Source of the DNA: Streptomyces agglomeratus
GTDB taxonomy: Bacteria > Actinomycetota > Actinomycetes > Streptomycetales > Streptomycetaceae
DNA length: 64,000 bases
Reading direction: 5' to 3'
Assembly: GCF_001746415.1 (NCBI RefSeq)
Contig: NZ_MEHJ01000001.1
Location: forward strand, 7,632,501-7,696,500
Below the pieces are notes generated by a model. It had not been told where the DNA came from. It worked only from the letters and a program-made list of their open reading frames with translations, and ran no database searches. This document shows positions 26,061 through 34,789 of this stretch, one piece after another (position 1 is the first letter of the stretch; every line of letters begins with the position of its first letter). The position numbers were made by a program, and so were the translations under genes.

Positions 26061-26446
26061 CCGCCCGGACCAGAAGCTTGGGCAGCCGGCGAAGAGTGCG
26101 GGGGAGTGATGGAGGGAGGCGTAGGTGTCGTCGCGGTCGACCGCCGATGTGCTGCGGTTCAACAGGGCTTCACGGCCGGATGACGCGTTCTCGGCAGCGC
26201 TGGGGCCCGTCGTGATCAACCTGCTCCACCAGGTCACGAAGTGCCGCTTCACGAAGCTCCACAGCTGCGGTCAGTCACCGTGCCCACCAAGCCGATAACC
26301 CGATACCTGAAGCCGACACGTCGGCACGGGCGTTGTCGTTGTTGCGGCTCCTGCTCCTCGGTGAAGAGGACCTGGGTGCCCCTGCTTCGGCGTGCCCAGG
26401 GCCGGCTCCAGCACTCCGTCCGCCTCGGACGCCGTTCGACGGGAGC
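26061..26446. other. Interval between the phosphatase and the IS, possible gene remnant
   Basis: About 385 bases. A plus-strand frame around 26123-26285 encodes a plausible helical stretch (ADVLRFNRASRPDDAFSA, then VVINLLHQVTKCRF) without start context or family match. It was probably part of a gene truncated before or by the IS insertion. The last bases carry the left copy of the CTTAG duplication. Confidence 0.3.
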
Positions 26447-26450
26447 TTAG

Positions 26451-28032
26451 CTTGGCGTTTATGGTCTGCCGTCGAACACGGCCTCGAACTTGCTGATGGG
26501 TTTGCCTGAGTTCCGGACGTAAGAGCGGCCTTCGCCTGATCCTGTGCTCCGTCACAGAGGCATGGGATCAACACGAAGGCCGTAGATATGAGTGTGCTGC
26601 AACACGGCGTCCCGCGGGATGCGTTTGCCGAACTGTCATGCTTCCGGACGGAGCTCTATGCCTGTCTGACCGGGCGGCGCGATGCGCTGTTCGAGCTGAG
26701 TGATGCCCTGCTGTGCGCGGATGGTCCGGTGAGGACGTTGGTCGAGCTGTCGTTGGAGCCTGAGCACCGGCGTGGGCATGGCGCCTTGTACGGCGGCCTG
26801 AACTGCGGGGATCTGGATGTGGCACGCCTGCGCAGGACGCTGGCAGGGCTGCCGCTTCCCCGCACGGCGTCGGGGCGGCTGGTCCTGGCGGTCGATGTGA
26901 GCAACTGGTTGCGGCCGGACGCGAATACCAGCCCGGACCGGATGTTCTGCCACACATACGGGCGAGGCAGAGGCTCGGCCCAGATGATCCCCGGTTGGCC
27001 CTACTCCTTCGTTGCCGCTGTGGAGCCGGGCCGGACCTCGTGGACGGCCGTGTTGGACGTGCTCCGGCTGCGGCCCTGGGACGACGCGATCGCCGTCACC
27101 GCCGGCCAGGTCCGAGAGGTGTTCCAGCGGTTGTATGTGGCAGGCCAGTGGCAGATCGGCGACCCGCCCGTCCTCGTCGTCTTTGATGCCGGCTACGACG
27201 TGACCCGCCTGGCCTTCCTGCTCGCGGACCTGCCCGTGGAGTTACTGGGCCGGATGCGTTCGGACCGAGTCCTGTACTTTCCGCCTACGCCCCAGCCGGC
27301 GGGCAAGCGCGGGCGTAAACCCAAGCACGGGGCAGAGTTCACCTTCGAGTACCCGGCCACCCTGCCGGTCCCGTCCATCACCACGGTGACCGACACCACT
27401 CACTACGGGCAGGCCGTCGCCACGGCGTGGGACCGCCTGCATCCACTGCTGACCCGGCGCTCGGCCTGGGCCGACCATCCCGGAGAGTTGCCGATCATCG
27501 AAGGCACCGTCATCCGTCTGCGGGTCGACCACCTTCGCGGCGACCGCCACCCCCGGCCGATCTGGCTGTGGTGGTCGGCCACCGATGCCACCGCCGGGGA
27601 CGTGGACCGGCTCTGGCAGGCGTTCCTGCGCAGATTCGACCTGGAACACACCTTCAGGATGTTCAAGCAGACGCTGGGCTGGACGGCTCCCAAACTCCGC
27701 GAGCCGGCCGCCGCTGACCGTTGGACCTGGCTGGTCATCGCCGCCCACACCCAACTCCGCCTGGCCCGGCCCCTTGCCGAGGACCTTCGCAGACCCTGGG
27801 AGCGGCCCGCACGCCAAGGACGTCTCACCCCTGCACGGGTCCGCCGAGGATTTCGCCGCCTCCACGGCAAGGCCCCTCAACCGGCCGGTGCACCGAAACC
27901 CAGCACCGCAGGCCCAGGCCGACCAATCGGCACGAAGAACAAGCACCGTGCACGCGAACGCACCGTCGGGAAACAGGGCCAACCGGACCTCACGACAACC
28001 ATCACAAGCAGCAGAGCTGGATAAACGTCAAG
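26451..28032 (+). mobile_element. Intact IS701/IS4-superfamily-like insertion sequence
   Basis: Ends are 12-base inverted repeats with one mismatch: CTTGGCGTTTAT (26451-26462) and its complement ATAAACGTCAAG (28021-28032). Both sides are flanked by the direct repeat CTTAG (26446-26450 and 28033-28037), which contains TTAG, matching the YTAR target preference known for IS701-type elements. The element is about 1.58 kb with one transposase gene whose stop codon lies inside the right repeat. Intact reading frame plus intact target duplication imply a recent insertion. Confidence 0.85.
26588..28024 (+). CDS. Transposase of the IS701/IS4-like element
   Basis: 478 residues, start ATG 26588. DDE-type core: first aspartate in LVLAVDVSNWLRPDA (about residue 103), second in PPVLVVFDAGYDVTRLAF (about 197), and the glutamate in FLRRFDLEHTFRMFKQTLGW (about 357). 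It corresponds to the actinobacterial group that NCBI calls NF041680 family putative transposase. The C-terminus is basic, as expected for DNA contact. A decayed relative of its C-terminal 60 residues is present at about 49755-49920. Confidence 0.9.
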   Translation: MSVLQHGVPRDAFAELSCFRTELYACLTGRRDALFELSDALLCADGPVRTLVELSLEPEHRRGHGALYGGLNCGDLDVARLRRTLAGLPLPRTASGRLVLAVDVSNWLRPDANTSPDRMFCHTYGRGRGSAQMIPGWPYSFVAAVEPGRTSWTAVLDVLRLRPWDDAIAVTAGQVREVFQRLYVAGQWQIGDPPVLVVFDAGYDVTRLAFLLADLPVELLGRMRSDRVLYFPPTPQPAGKRGRKPKHGAEFTFEYPATLPVPSITTVTDTTHYGQAVATAWDRLHPLLTRRSAWADHPGELPIIEGTVIRLRVDHLRGDRHPRPIWLWWSATDATAGDVDRLWQAFLRRFDLEHTFRMFKQTLGWTAPKLREPAAADRWTWLVIAAHTQLRLARPLAEDLRRPWERPARQGRLTPARVRRGFRRLHGKAPQPAGAPKPSTAGPGRPIGTKNKHRARERTVGKQGQPDLTTTITSSRAG

Positions 28033-28087
28033 CTTAGGGCGTGCGTCCAATTTCGCACGCCGCGGCACCCGCCTTCGCTGGATGGGG

Positions 28088-28567
28088 TCAGGATTCCTCG
28101 GCCACGGTGTCACCGGAGGACAGGGCCGCCCTCCTTCTGCGGTACACCACTACCCCGCACACCGCGAGGAGGAGGACGGCCACGGCGGACACCCCGAGGG
28201 CCGGCTCGGCGAAGAGCCTTCCCATCACTTTGAGCATGCCTAGCCCTGCGGTGGCGTAGATCAGCGCCCAGGCCGCTCCGCCCACGAGCAGGGCGGGGAG
28301 GTAGCGCGGCAACGACATGCGCATGCTGCCCGCGAGGAAGTTGGCGGCGGTCTGGAAGCCGACGGTCAGGAAGGAGACGGCCACCACCGGCGCGCCCCAC
28401 CGCTGGATCGCCCGCTCAGCGCGCCGGAACTTCGCCGAGGAGATCCGCTTGGCGAACCTGCTGCGCCGGGCACCGGCGCCGGCGAGCCACCCGACGGCGA
28501 ACGTCCCTCCGGCGCGGAGCAGGACAATGGCATACAGGGCTCCGGCCGTGAGCGCGATCCTATCCAC
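28088..28567 (-). CDS. Small VTT/DedA-like membrane protein
   Basis: 159 residues with four hydrophobic segments and the VTT/DedA (SNARE-associated) core AVSFLTVGFQTAANFLAGSM followed by RYLPALLVGGAAWALIYATAG. It is shorter than classic DedA proteins (about 200) because the N-terminal re-entrant part is reduced. VTT proteins act in lipid scrambling or proton-coupled transport; the specific role here is not deducible. The start is a GTG or ATG around 28567 near a CG-rich leader. A possible iron-box palindrome lies about 170 bases upstream. Confidence 0.7.
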   Translation of the reverse strand: MDRIALTAGALYAIVLLRAGGTFAVGWLAGAGARRSRFAKRISSAKFRRAERAIQRWGAPVVAVSFLTVGFQTAANFLAGSMRMSLPRYLPALLVGGAAWALIYATAGLGMLKVMGRLFAEPALGVSAVAVLLLAVCGVVVYRRRRAALSSGDTVAEES

Positions 28568-28735
28568 GATGCCTCGTCCCGAGCTCCGGGCCGGAACCCT
28601 GGACGCTCGTCACCCGTAGGGGCGTCCCGCCCCAGCGGGCCCACGACGGCGTACTAGCCCAGTCACCGTCTCTCATTTGCGTCCCTGCCTCTGCCCGTCC
28701 GTCCTGGGTTGCCACCTGCGGCATCGGAACTGCAG

Positions 28736-28756
28736 CTAGGCAAGGTCAGCCTAACC
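28736..28756. promoter_or_regulatory. Possible iron box (DmdR/IdeR-type)
   Basis: On the minus strand GGTTAGGCTGACCTTGCCTA resembles the 19-base DmdR/IdeR consensus TTAGGTTAGGCTCACCTAA at about 12 of 19 positions, with the TTAGG and CCTA ends intact. It would face the VTT membrane protein at 28567. No siderophore gene is nearby, so this is a weak call. Confidence 0.3.
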
Positions 28757-29490
28757 GAACGCGCATACGGGGTGCAGGGCGCCGTAGGAACGACAGGCGA
28801 GATCAGCCAACGTCGCAGGCCCCTGCCGGTGGGGCAGGTCTCGCTCTGGCTGATCGCCCCCTCGCCGCCCCAGGGGCAGCGACCTTTGAATATCAAAGTT
28901 GCTCAGCCGGGCCATCTGGCGTGCTCAGCCACGACCACACCTGTGACGAGCGCGGTACCTGGCCCGGATGGACAGCTTTGATGCTCAACTCAGCGTCGGC
29001 AGGGCCGCTTGTCCACCTGCGGTATCTCTTCAGGTACTGCCTTGAGGCGCGGTGCGAAACGTCAGTGCAGGCTGAGACCTGGCGGTCTCTTTTGATTCTG
29101 CTCGGGCCAAGGACCGTCTCAGACAGTGAGGTGGGCGTCGCCTTGTGCCGGGAGGGTCGGGTGGGGGCGGAGGCATTAGCTGATGTGCGGAGGGGGCTGG
29201 GGGTGTCGTACCGTGACCAGTTGCTCCGCCGCAGACATCGGCGGCAGCGTGACTCTTCCCGTTCCTTCTGTGGCGATCTTGAGGTGACTTCGCATCCCCC
29301 AGGCCCTGTAGCGGTCCGCATTTCCCCACGTTCTGAGTCTTCGAACGTGTCCGGGGGCGGACATCGCATTGGCCTGAGTCGCGTCACCCACCTCCGCAGT
29401 TTCCTGTCTTTTCCCGGGTGCAGCTCTGCCGACTGCCTCGGGTTTGGTGCTTTCCGGCCCCGGCGCGGCTGACGGCAAGGCTCCCCCGAT
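28757..29490. other. Gene-free interval upstream of the efflux pump
   Basis: About 730 bases with lower and more even GC than the flanks. Open frames exist on both strands (for example 28921-29472 plus and 28893-29387 minus), but none shows a ribosome site, GC-rich third positions or a known domain. It is probably decayed sequence plus the promoter region of the MFS gene. Confidence 0.3.
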
Positions 29491-29512
29491 TCCTTGAATC
29501 AGGAGATCCACA

Positions 29513-30994
29513 GTGCCTTCTCCCGCGCTCGGCAACGAGCCGCAGCACACCGCCGAGCCCTCGGCTCACGACGTACCCGGCCGGTCGTCGAAGGTGAGCC
29601 GGGCCGCCCGGATCGCCCTCGTGGTGCTCCTGATCGCCGAGCTCATGGACATCCTCGACCAGTCGGTCGTTCTCACCGCCCTGCCCGCCATCCAGGAGTC
29701 GACCGGCGCCGGACCGGCCGCGGTGCAGTGGCTGACCGCCGGCTACTCGCTGGCCGTCGCTGTCGGGCTGATCACCGGCGGGCGGCTCGGCGACATCCAC
29801 GGCCGACGCAAGATGCTCCTCGTCGGCACCGCCGTGTTCACCGTGGCCTCGCTGCTGTGCGGCATCGCCAACGGCCCCGGTGTGCTGATTGCCGCCCGCG
29901 TTCTCCAGGGAGCCGGAGCCGCCGTGATGATCCCGCAGGTCCTGGCCACCCTCCACGTCACCTTCGACGGCGAGAACCGCAGCAGGGCCTTCGGCCTGTA
30001 CGGGGCCGTCCTGTCGCTCGCCAACGTCCTGGGGCCGGTGCTGGGCGGCGCGCTCACCGAGGCGGACCTGTTCGGACTGTCCTGGCGGCCGATCTTCCTG
30101 ATCAACGTGCCCGTCGGCCTCGCCGTGATCATCCTCGGACGCAAGTTCATCCCCGAGTCAGCCGCGAAGAAGGCCGGCGGGCTCGACCTCGCCGGCATGC
30201 TGCTGTCCGCACTGGCCCTCGTCCTGATCATCTTTCCGCTCACCGAGGGCCACACCCACCACTGGCCTCTGTGGTGCTTCGCCATGCTGGCCGCTGGTCT
30301 CCTCGTGCTATGTGTCTTCCTGCGCCACCAGCAGCGCGGGCAGGACGACGCCCCGCTCGTGGCGCTGTCCCTCTTCCGGGGCAAGCAGTTCTCCGGCGGC
30401 CTGTCCGCGCAGCTGATGCTCGGCCTGCTCTGCGGCCTGTTCTTCATGACCTGGACGCTGTACCTCCAGCGCGGCCTGGGAATGAGTCCGCTGATGGCGG
30501 CCGCGGCCTTCGTGCTGCTCGCGCTCGGAGAACTGGCCGGTGCGACGACCGCGATGAAGACCGCCGGGCGCTTCGGGCGCCGCCTGCCCCAGGCGGGAGC
30601 TCTGATCGCCCTCGCCTCGATGGCGGCCTACGGGCTCCAGGTCAGCAGCCGACAGGCCGACCTGGCCCTCCTCGCGATGACCGTCCCGGTCGTACTGCTG
30701 GGCTTCGGCCTAGGCATGGTTGGCGGCCCGCTCGCCGACATGTCGCTCGCCAAGGTCCCGCACGAGAACGCAGGTTCCGCCTCGGGCCTGTACAACACCG
30801 CAATGCATCTGGGCATCGCCCTCGGCACCGCGCTGACTGCCCTCGTGTTCTTCTCCGCCACAGGCGGCTCACCCGACGGTGCAATCAACCGCACCGCTTT
30901 CACCGGTGTTCTCTGGTGGGTCGGCGGCACGCTCGCTGTGATGTGGGTCCTGATGTTCTGCCTGCCCAAGCAAGCGAACAGTCAGGCCGACTGA
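29513..30994 (+). CDS. MFS efflux transporter, DHA2 (14-TMS) type
   Basis: 493 residues from GTG 29513, preceded by CAGGAGA at good spacing. Fourteen hydrophobic helices are inferred. MFS motifs: motif D1-like LDQSVVLTALPAIQ in helix 1, motif A GGRLGDIHGRRKMLL (about 88-102), motif B around IAARVLQGAGAAVM and antiporter motif C GAVLSLANVLGPVLGGAL. This is the EmrB/QacA-like drug:proton antiporter group common in Streptomyces. It is not flanked by a regulator or a biosynthetic cluster. The C-terminus ends with a short soluble tail. Confidence 0.9.
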   Translation: MPSPALGNEPQHTAEPSAHDVPGRSSKVSRAARIALVVLLIAELMDILDQSVVLTALPAIQESTGAGPAAVQWLTAGYSLAVAVGLITGGRLGDIHGRRKMLLVGTAVFTVASLLCGIANGPGVLIAARVLQGAGAAVMIPQVLATLHVTFDGENRSRAFGLYGAVLSLANVLGPVLGGALTEADLFGLSWRPIFLINVPVGLAVIILGRKFIPESAAKKAGGLDLAGMLLSALALVLIIFPLTEGHTHHWPLWCFAMLAAGLLVLCVFLRHQQRGQDDAPLVALSLFRGKQFSGGLSAQLMLGLLCGLFFMTWTLYLQRGLGMSPLMAAAAFVLLALGELAGATTAMKTAGRFGRRLPQAGALIALASMAAYGLQVSSRQADLALLAMTVPVVLLGFGLGMVGGPLADMSLAKVPHENAGSASGLYNTAMHLGIALGTALTALVFFSATGGSPDGAINRTAFTGVLWWVGGTLAVMWVLMFCLPKQANSQAD

Positions 30995-31426
30995 ACCACC
31001 CTCGTGCATACCCCAAAGAAGGCTTCCCGCACTCCGCGCCGCCGTCATCACAGCGTCGTGCGGCGCGATGGGCGGGAGCCGAGCGGGTTCGCAGCCGTAC
31101 CCACGGGCCTGGTGGTCGACCGGGCCTGGGAGCTCTCGGCTGTCGGCGAAACCGCGCTGGACCATTGGCCGGATATGGGATCAGTCCCGGCGGCCAGCAG
31201 ACGTGCCAACGTCCCGGAGCCCTCATGTTCCACCGCAAAATGGGCATGCGTCCAATAGTCATTTACGAGGCCACTGCGAGGATGGACTGCCCGTCCGGGC
31301 TCCTTCTCGACAGCGTCGCATCCAGTGCAACCGTCCGTCTCAAGCAGCCAGTTCGAGCTCCCGCAGTCGCCGCACCTATCTGCGGCACCCATCAGGCCAA
31401 CGCGACTTCACTCAAGGAGAACGCGC
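30995..31426. other. Interval without recognised gene
   Basis: About 430 bases after the MFS gene. A plus-strand frame runs through but has no ribosome site, and its composition is unlike a real protein. Nothing else is seen apart from the leader of the small membrane peptide at its right end. Confidence 0.3.
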
Positions 31427-31531
31427 ATGTTCCAGACCATGGGACCAGGACCCGTCATCACCCTCGTGCTCGCTCTCATAGCCGTCGTCGCTGCAGGCGT
31501 TGGACTGCGGGCCTGGCTCAAGCGTCGCTGA
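31427..31531 (+). CDS. 34-residue single-pass membrane peptide
   Basis: The ATG at 31427 has an excellent ribosome site (AAGGAGA, seven bases upstream). The product is MFQTMGPGPV, then one hydrophobic helix (ITLVLALIAVVAAGVGLRAW), then LKRR: a short outside stretch, one membrane segment and a positive inside tail. The size and shape match small membrane-bound regulators or type-I toxin-like peptides, but no family or antisense RNA is visible. It lies alone in an otherwise gene-poor region. Confidence 0.5.
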   Translation: MFQTMGPGPVITLVLALIAVVAAGVGLRAWLKRR

Positions 31532-32393
31532 CGACCAACTCGTGCCAGGCGTCGGCCGTCTGGCACGAGCGCCACGTAAGAGGGGAAGGAACCGCTGCCA
31601 GTGCATACCGCACCTGCCGACTATGGCGCCCCCCAGGGTCCACCAGCACTCCCAAGTAGGCGCCAGGAGCAGACGTGGCACAGCCCGCCTCCCGGATAGC
31701 GCCGCAGCTGCCCCGAACCATGCAAGGTGCGGGGCGGCTGCCTTGTGAGGCTGGCCAGTTATGTAGATGCCGGAGCTCCGGGCGCACCGCCACCCCGGAG
31801 CGCGCGTACGAGATATGGATTGGTTTGGGTCGTTCTTGTGCCCGACCCAGATAGTCGAGGATGCGATCCAGGCTGCGGCATCAAGGGTGGCTGCGGACGC
31901 CTGGTGTTGCGGTGTCATCTCGGTACAGCACCTGTACCCGGGTAGCGACGGGCAAATGGCTCCCTGGCGGTCGGCCTCGTTCGCCGACTCGCCTCAGTAG
32001 ATACGCACCACATTCCCTGGGGGAAGTGCCACTGCCGTGTCGGGCGTTGGTGTGGAAGGCCGGGTCTCGGTCACGGCGTCGCGCGTAGCGCATCGGCCAT
32101 ACGCCTGCGGAGGCTGCACTGGCGGTTTGTAGCACTGCGATCGGCAGAGCACATTCGCCGGAGAGGGTCTGCTGCGTCTAGGGGGAACGGGCGGGTGTTT
32201 CACATGTGGGCTGGGAGCGAGCCGGCGGTTGTGCCCCCGGGCAGGCGTGCCGGTCGCAATCTGCTTGGAACAGATCCGGGCCCGCACCACCGCCGCCCGG
32301 GCCGCCCTCCTGTCACTCGTCGGTGAACGCCACCAGAGTGTGTGTCGGCTGCCGGTTCTGCCGGGGTCGTCGGTGACGCAGAGCCCTGACAGA
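31532..32393. other. Degenerate interval with a fragment repeated at about 44.0 kb
   Basis: About 860 bases with no complete gene. A segment at about 31915-31998 is clearly similar to 44008-44093. In the frame that keeps codon-level similarity both read VQHL, GSD, QMA, RSAS and DSPQ. Upstream in the same frame (from about 31767) is a plausible protein stretch (PTQIVEDAIQAAASRVAADAW). The family is unknown; both copies are gene remnants. Confidence 0.5.
31915..31998 (+). repeat. Degenerate repeat, copy A (partner at 44008-44093)
   Basis: About 84 bases at roughly 75-80 percent identity by eye to the later copy: both contain GGTACAGCACCT, CGGCAAATGGCT (with one base change) and CGACTCGCCTCAG. 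Several differences are synonymous in the frame VQHL...GSD...QMA, suggesting a shared protein-coding ancestor. Confidence 0.6.
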
Positions 32394-32427
32394 TTCCAAA
32401 ATAAATTCTGCAAAAGTACTTTTGGAA
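32394..32427. promoter_or_regulatory. Palindromic AT-rich operator of the ArsR-like/MFS operon
   Basis: Outer arms TTCCAAAA (32394-32401) and TTTTGGAA (32420-32427) are perfect inverted repeats. Within them lies the perfect 14-base palindrome CAAAAGTACTTTTG (32411-32424). The site stands out as AT-rich in GC-rich DNA and ends 29 bases before the regulator start, where a repressor would cover the promoter. Confidence 0.7.
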
Positions 32428-32456
32428 AACATCCGGGTCGCTCTACTCTCTCGATC

Positions 32457-33104
32457 ATGGTCAGCGAAGAGCAGAAACGCGTACTCGATCCCGAGCGGGA
32501 CGCTGCAGCACTGAAGGCCCTCACGCACCCTCTGCGCATCCGGCTGCTGGGGATGCTGCGGCAGGACGGCCCAGCCACCGCGAGTGAACTCGCGGTCAGG
32601 ACAGGGGAGTCATCCGCTTCCACGAGCTATCACCTGCGCGTGCTGGCGAAGTACGCGTTCGTCGCTGAGGCCGAGCATCGTGACGGGCGGGAGCGCCGCT
32701 GGCAGGCGGTGCACTCCGTAACCTCTTGGAGCAACAAGGCAATGGAAGCCGAACCAGGCAACCGTGCCTATGTGCGCTTGTCCCGCAGGGCCCAGATCGA
32801 ACACCTGGAGGTGTCTCTCGCCCGGTACGAGGCCGACATCGCCGACGGGCGGCTGGCCCGGGAGTGGATGGAGCCGTCGGGGATCAACGACTTGATGCCC
32901 CGCCTGACCCCCGAGTCGCTCACCGAACTCTGGGACGTGCTCGACCGGAAGCTGGCAGAGCTGACTACCCGCGACGCAGAAGATCCGCGCGCAGCGCAGG
33001 TCGTACTCCTCACCGCAGGGCTCCCCCTGGCACCGCGCGACCCCGCCGCTGGGGCCGGCGGCGGCTCCGCCCCCGTGGGAACAGATTCCAAGGACGCGTC
33101 ATGA
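32457..33104 (+). CDS. ArsR-like winged-helix transcriptional regulator
   Basis: 215 residues from ATG 32457. The winged-helix domain is N-terminal: ALKALTHPLRIRLLGMLRQDGPATASELAVRTGESSASTSYHLRVLAKYAFVAEA (about 15-69), as in ArsR/HTH_20 regulators. A long helical C-terminal domain (SRRAQIEHLEVSLARYEADI) follows, probably for dimerisation and ligand binding. No CXC metal motif is present, so it is not a typical metal sensor. The gene is translationally coupled (ATGA) to an MFS transporter and preceded by a perfect palindrome, which suggests an autoregulated, ligand-inducible efflux operon. Confidence 0.88.
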   Translation: MVSEEQKRVLDPERDAAALKALTHPLRIRLLGMLRQDGPATASELAVRTGESSASTSYHLRVLAKYAFVAEAEHRDGRERRWQAVHSVTSWSNKAMEAEPGNRAYVRLSRRAQIEHLEVSLARYEADIADGRLAREWMEPSGINDLMPRLTPESLTELWDVLDRKLAELTTRDAEDPRAAQVVLLTAGLPLAPRDPAAGAGGGSAPVGTDSKDAS

Positions 33105-34474
33105 CCGGGACGCTGGACATACGCACCGCACGCCGCCGCTATGTCACGCTCTGCGTTCTGTTCTGGCTGCCACTGGGACTGAGTATCGCTCCCCTGATCC
33201 TGCTGTTCACCGAGCGCGGCATGGCCATGGCGGCCATCGCGGGCTTCTTCGCCGTGCACTCCCTGACCGCCGCCGCGCTGGAACTGCCCACCGGAGGGCT
33301 GTCCGACGCCCTGGGGCGCCGCGCTGTTCTGGCCGCCGCAGGACTGCTGAACCTGGCCGCCTTAACCATCGTGGCCCTGGGTAGTGCTCCCTGGCTGCTC
33401 GGCTTCGGCATGGCCCTCATGGGCGCAGGCCGCGCACTGTCCAGCGGACCGGCCGAAGCCTGGTACGTCGACACCGTCCAGGCACACGCCGGCCCCGACG
33501 CCGACCTGCGCACCGGCCTGGCCCGCGGCTCCTCCGCGACCTCCGCCGCGCTCGCCACGGGCACCCTGCTCGGCGGCACCCTTCCTTGGCTGCTCGGACT
33601 CGGTCCTGACCTCGGCGCCCGACTGAGCGAGGCAACGTCCGAGCTGGTGCTGCCCCTTTCTGTTCCGATGCTGTTGGGAGCAGCGGTCGAGATCGTCTTT
33701 GTGATGTACGTTTTTACCTCTCTGCGGGAGCCGGCGCGGCCGGTGGCCACATTGCGCAACGTACTGCGAGGTATCCCGGCGACCATCGGGGGCGGACTAC
33801 GGCTGGGGGGCCGCGATGCGCTGGTCCGCCGAGTGTTCCTCAGCGCAGGCGCCGCTGGCAGCGCCATGGCAGTGATCGAACTGCTCACGCCGGGCCGAGC
33901 CGCGGCCCTCTCGGGCGCACCAGAGTTGGGGGCGGTGCTCGTTGCCGTACTCGCCTGCGCCGGATTCATCTGCTCCGGTGTCGGCAGCCACCTTGCAACA
34001 CTGACTGCCCGTCTTGCAGGCAGTGGCGAGCGTGCCGTCATGGTGAGCCTCAGCATCAGCTCCGGCGGCCTGCTTATGCTCGGTGCCACCGCAGCGTTCA
34101 CAGGAGCGGGTTCCATGGCCCTCGCTGCCATGGGGTATGGCCTGGTCTACCTCGGAATCGGTGCGGCGGGGCCGAACGAGAACGACCTTCTGCACCGCCG
34201 TGTCTCCAGTTCCGGTCGGGCCACCGCGCTGTCCGTCCAGTCTCTCGCTCTGCAACTGGCAGGAGCGCTCACCGGCTTGATCATTGGTGTTCTTCCGCCA
34301 GGCCGACTGCCCTGGCTGTTGGGAGGCACCGTATTGCTGGCAGGAGCTGCTCTGTGGATTCACCGCAGCGGAACTGCCTCCATCGCTGCGGCAGCAACGC
34401 GTCAGCCGCACGCCGTGTCGCCTTCCCCGAGCGCCGGCGGCTCCGACTCGCATTGTCCAAAGACCCACCAGTGA
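33101..34474 (+). CDS. MFS transporter coupled to the ArsR-like regulator
   Basis: 457 residues starting at ATG 33101, inside the regulator's stop (ATGA). About twelve hydrophobic helices; motif A region GGLSDALGRRAVLAAAG (about 66-82) after helix 2, a loop of about 40 residues with WYVDTVQAHAGPDADLRTG, and a long serine/proline-rich cytoplasmic tail. Similar regulator-plus-MFS pairs export drugs or metabolites. Substrate unknown. The tail end is rich in polar residues and may not be membrane-related. Confidence 0.88.
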   Translation: MTGTLDIRTARRRYVTLCVLFWLPLGLSIAPLILLFTERGMAMAAIAGFFAVHSLTAAALELPTGGLSDALGRRAVLAAAGLLNLAALTIVALGSAPWLLGFGMALMGAGRALSSGPAEAWYVDTVQAHAGPDADLRTGLARGSSATSAALATGTLLGGTLPWLLGLGPDLGARLSEATSELVLPLSVPMLLGAAVEIVFVMYVFTSLREPARPVATLRNVLRGIPATIGGGLRLGGRDALVRRVFLSAGAAGSAMAVIELLTPGRAAALSGAPELGAVLVAVLACAGFICSGVGSHLATLTARLAGSGERAVMVSLSISSGGLLMLGATAAFTGAGSMALAAMGYGLVYLGIGAAGPNENDLLHRRVSSSGRATALSVQSLALQLAGALTGLIIGVLPPGRLPWLLGGTVLLAGAALWIHRSGTASIAAAATRQPHAVSPSPSAGGSDSHCPKTHQ

Positions 34475-34789
34475 ACCGAAGACCAAACGAGGAGGGCCTC
34501 GGCTTCAGACGCCGTGGGTGCTGACGACCCTGGCGCGCACGCCGCCTCGAGCACATATGGGCACGCACCGCCGCCGCCCGGGCACCCTCCTACGTCCCAC
34601 CTCATCCTGAACGCCCAGTCCCAGCCGGAAACACGCCGCACCGACCACCAACCTCCTGCCCTTCGAACGCGGGTGTCGGCGTACACGCTTGTGCCCCCAG
34701 CCGGGGTATGTAGCATCACCCCCTTCGGCGGCCGCCAGAACGCCGGAGGCAGTCGAACAGTGGGGGACGGGTGCAGCGATAATCACGGC

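Noticed and set aside
32726..34474. A 582-residue MFS protein starting within the regulator gene
   Set aside because: The upstream portion is the out-of-frame shadow of the ArsR-like regulator; ATG 33101 with ATGA overlap is the real start.
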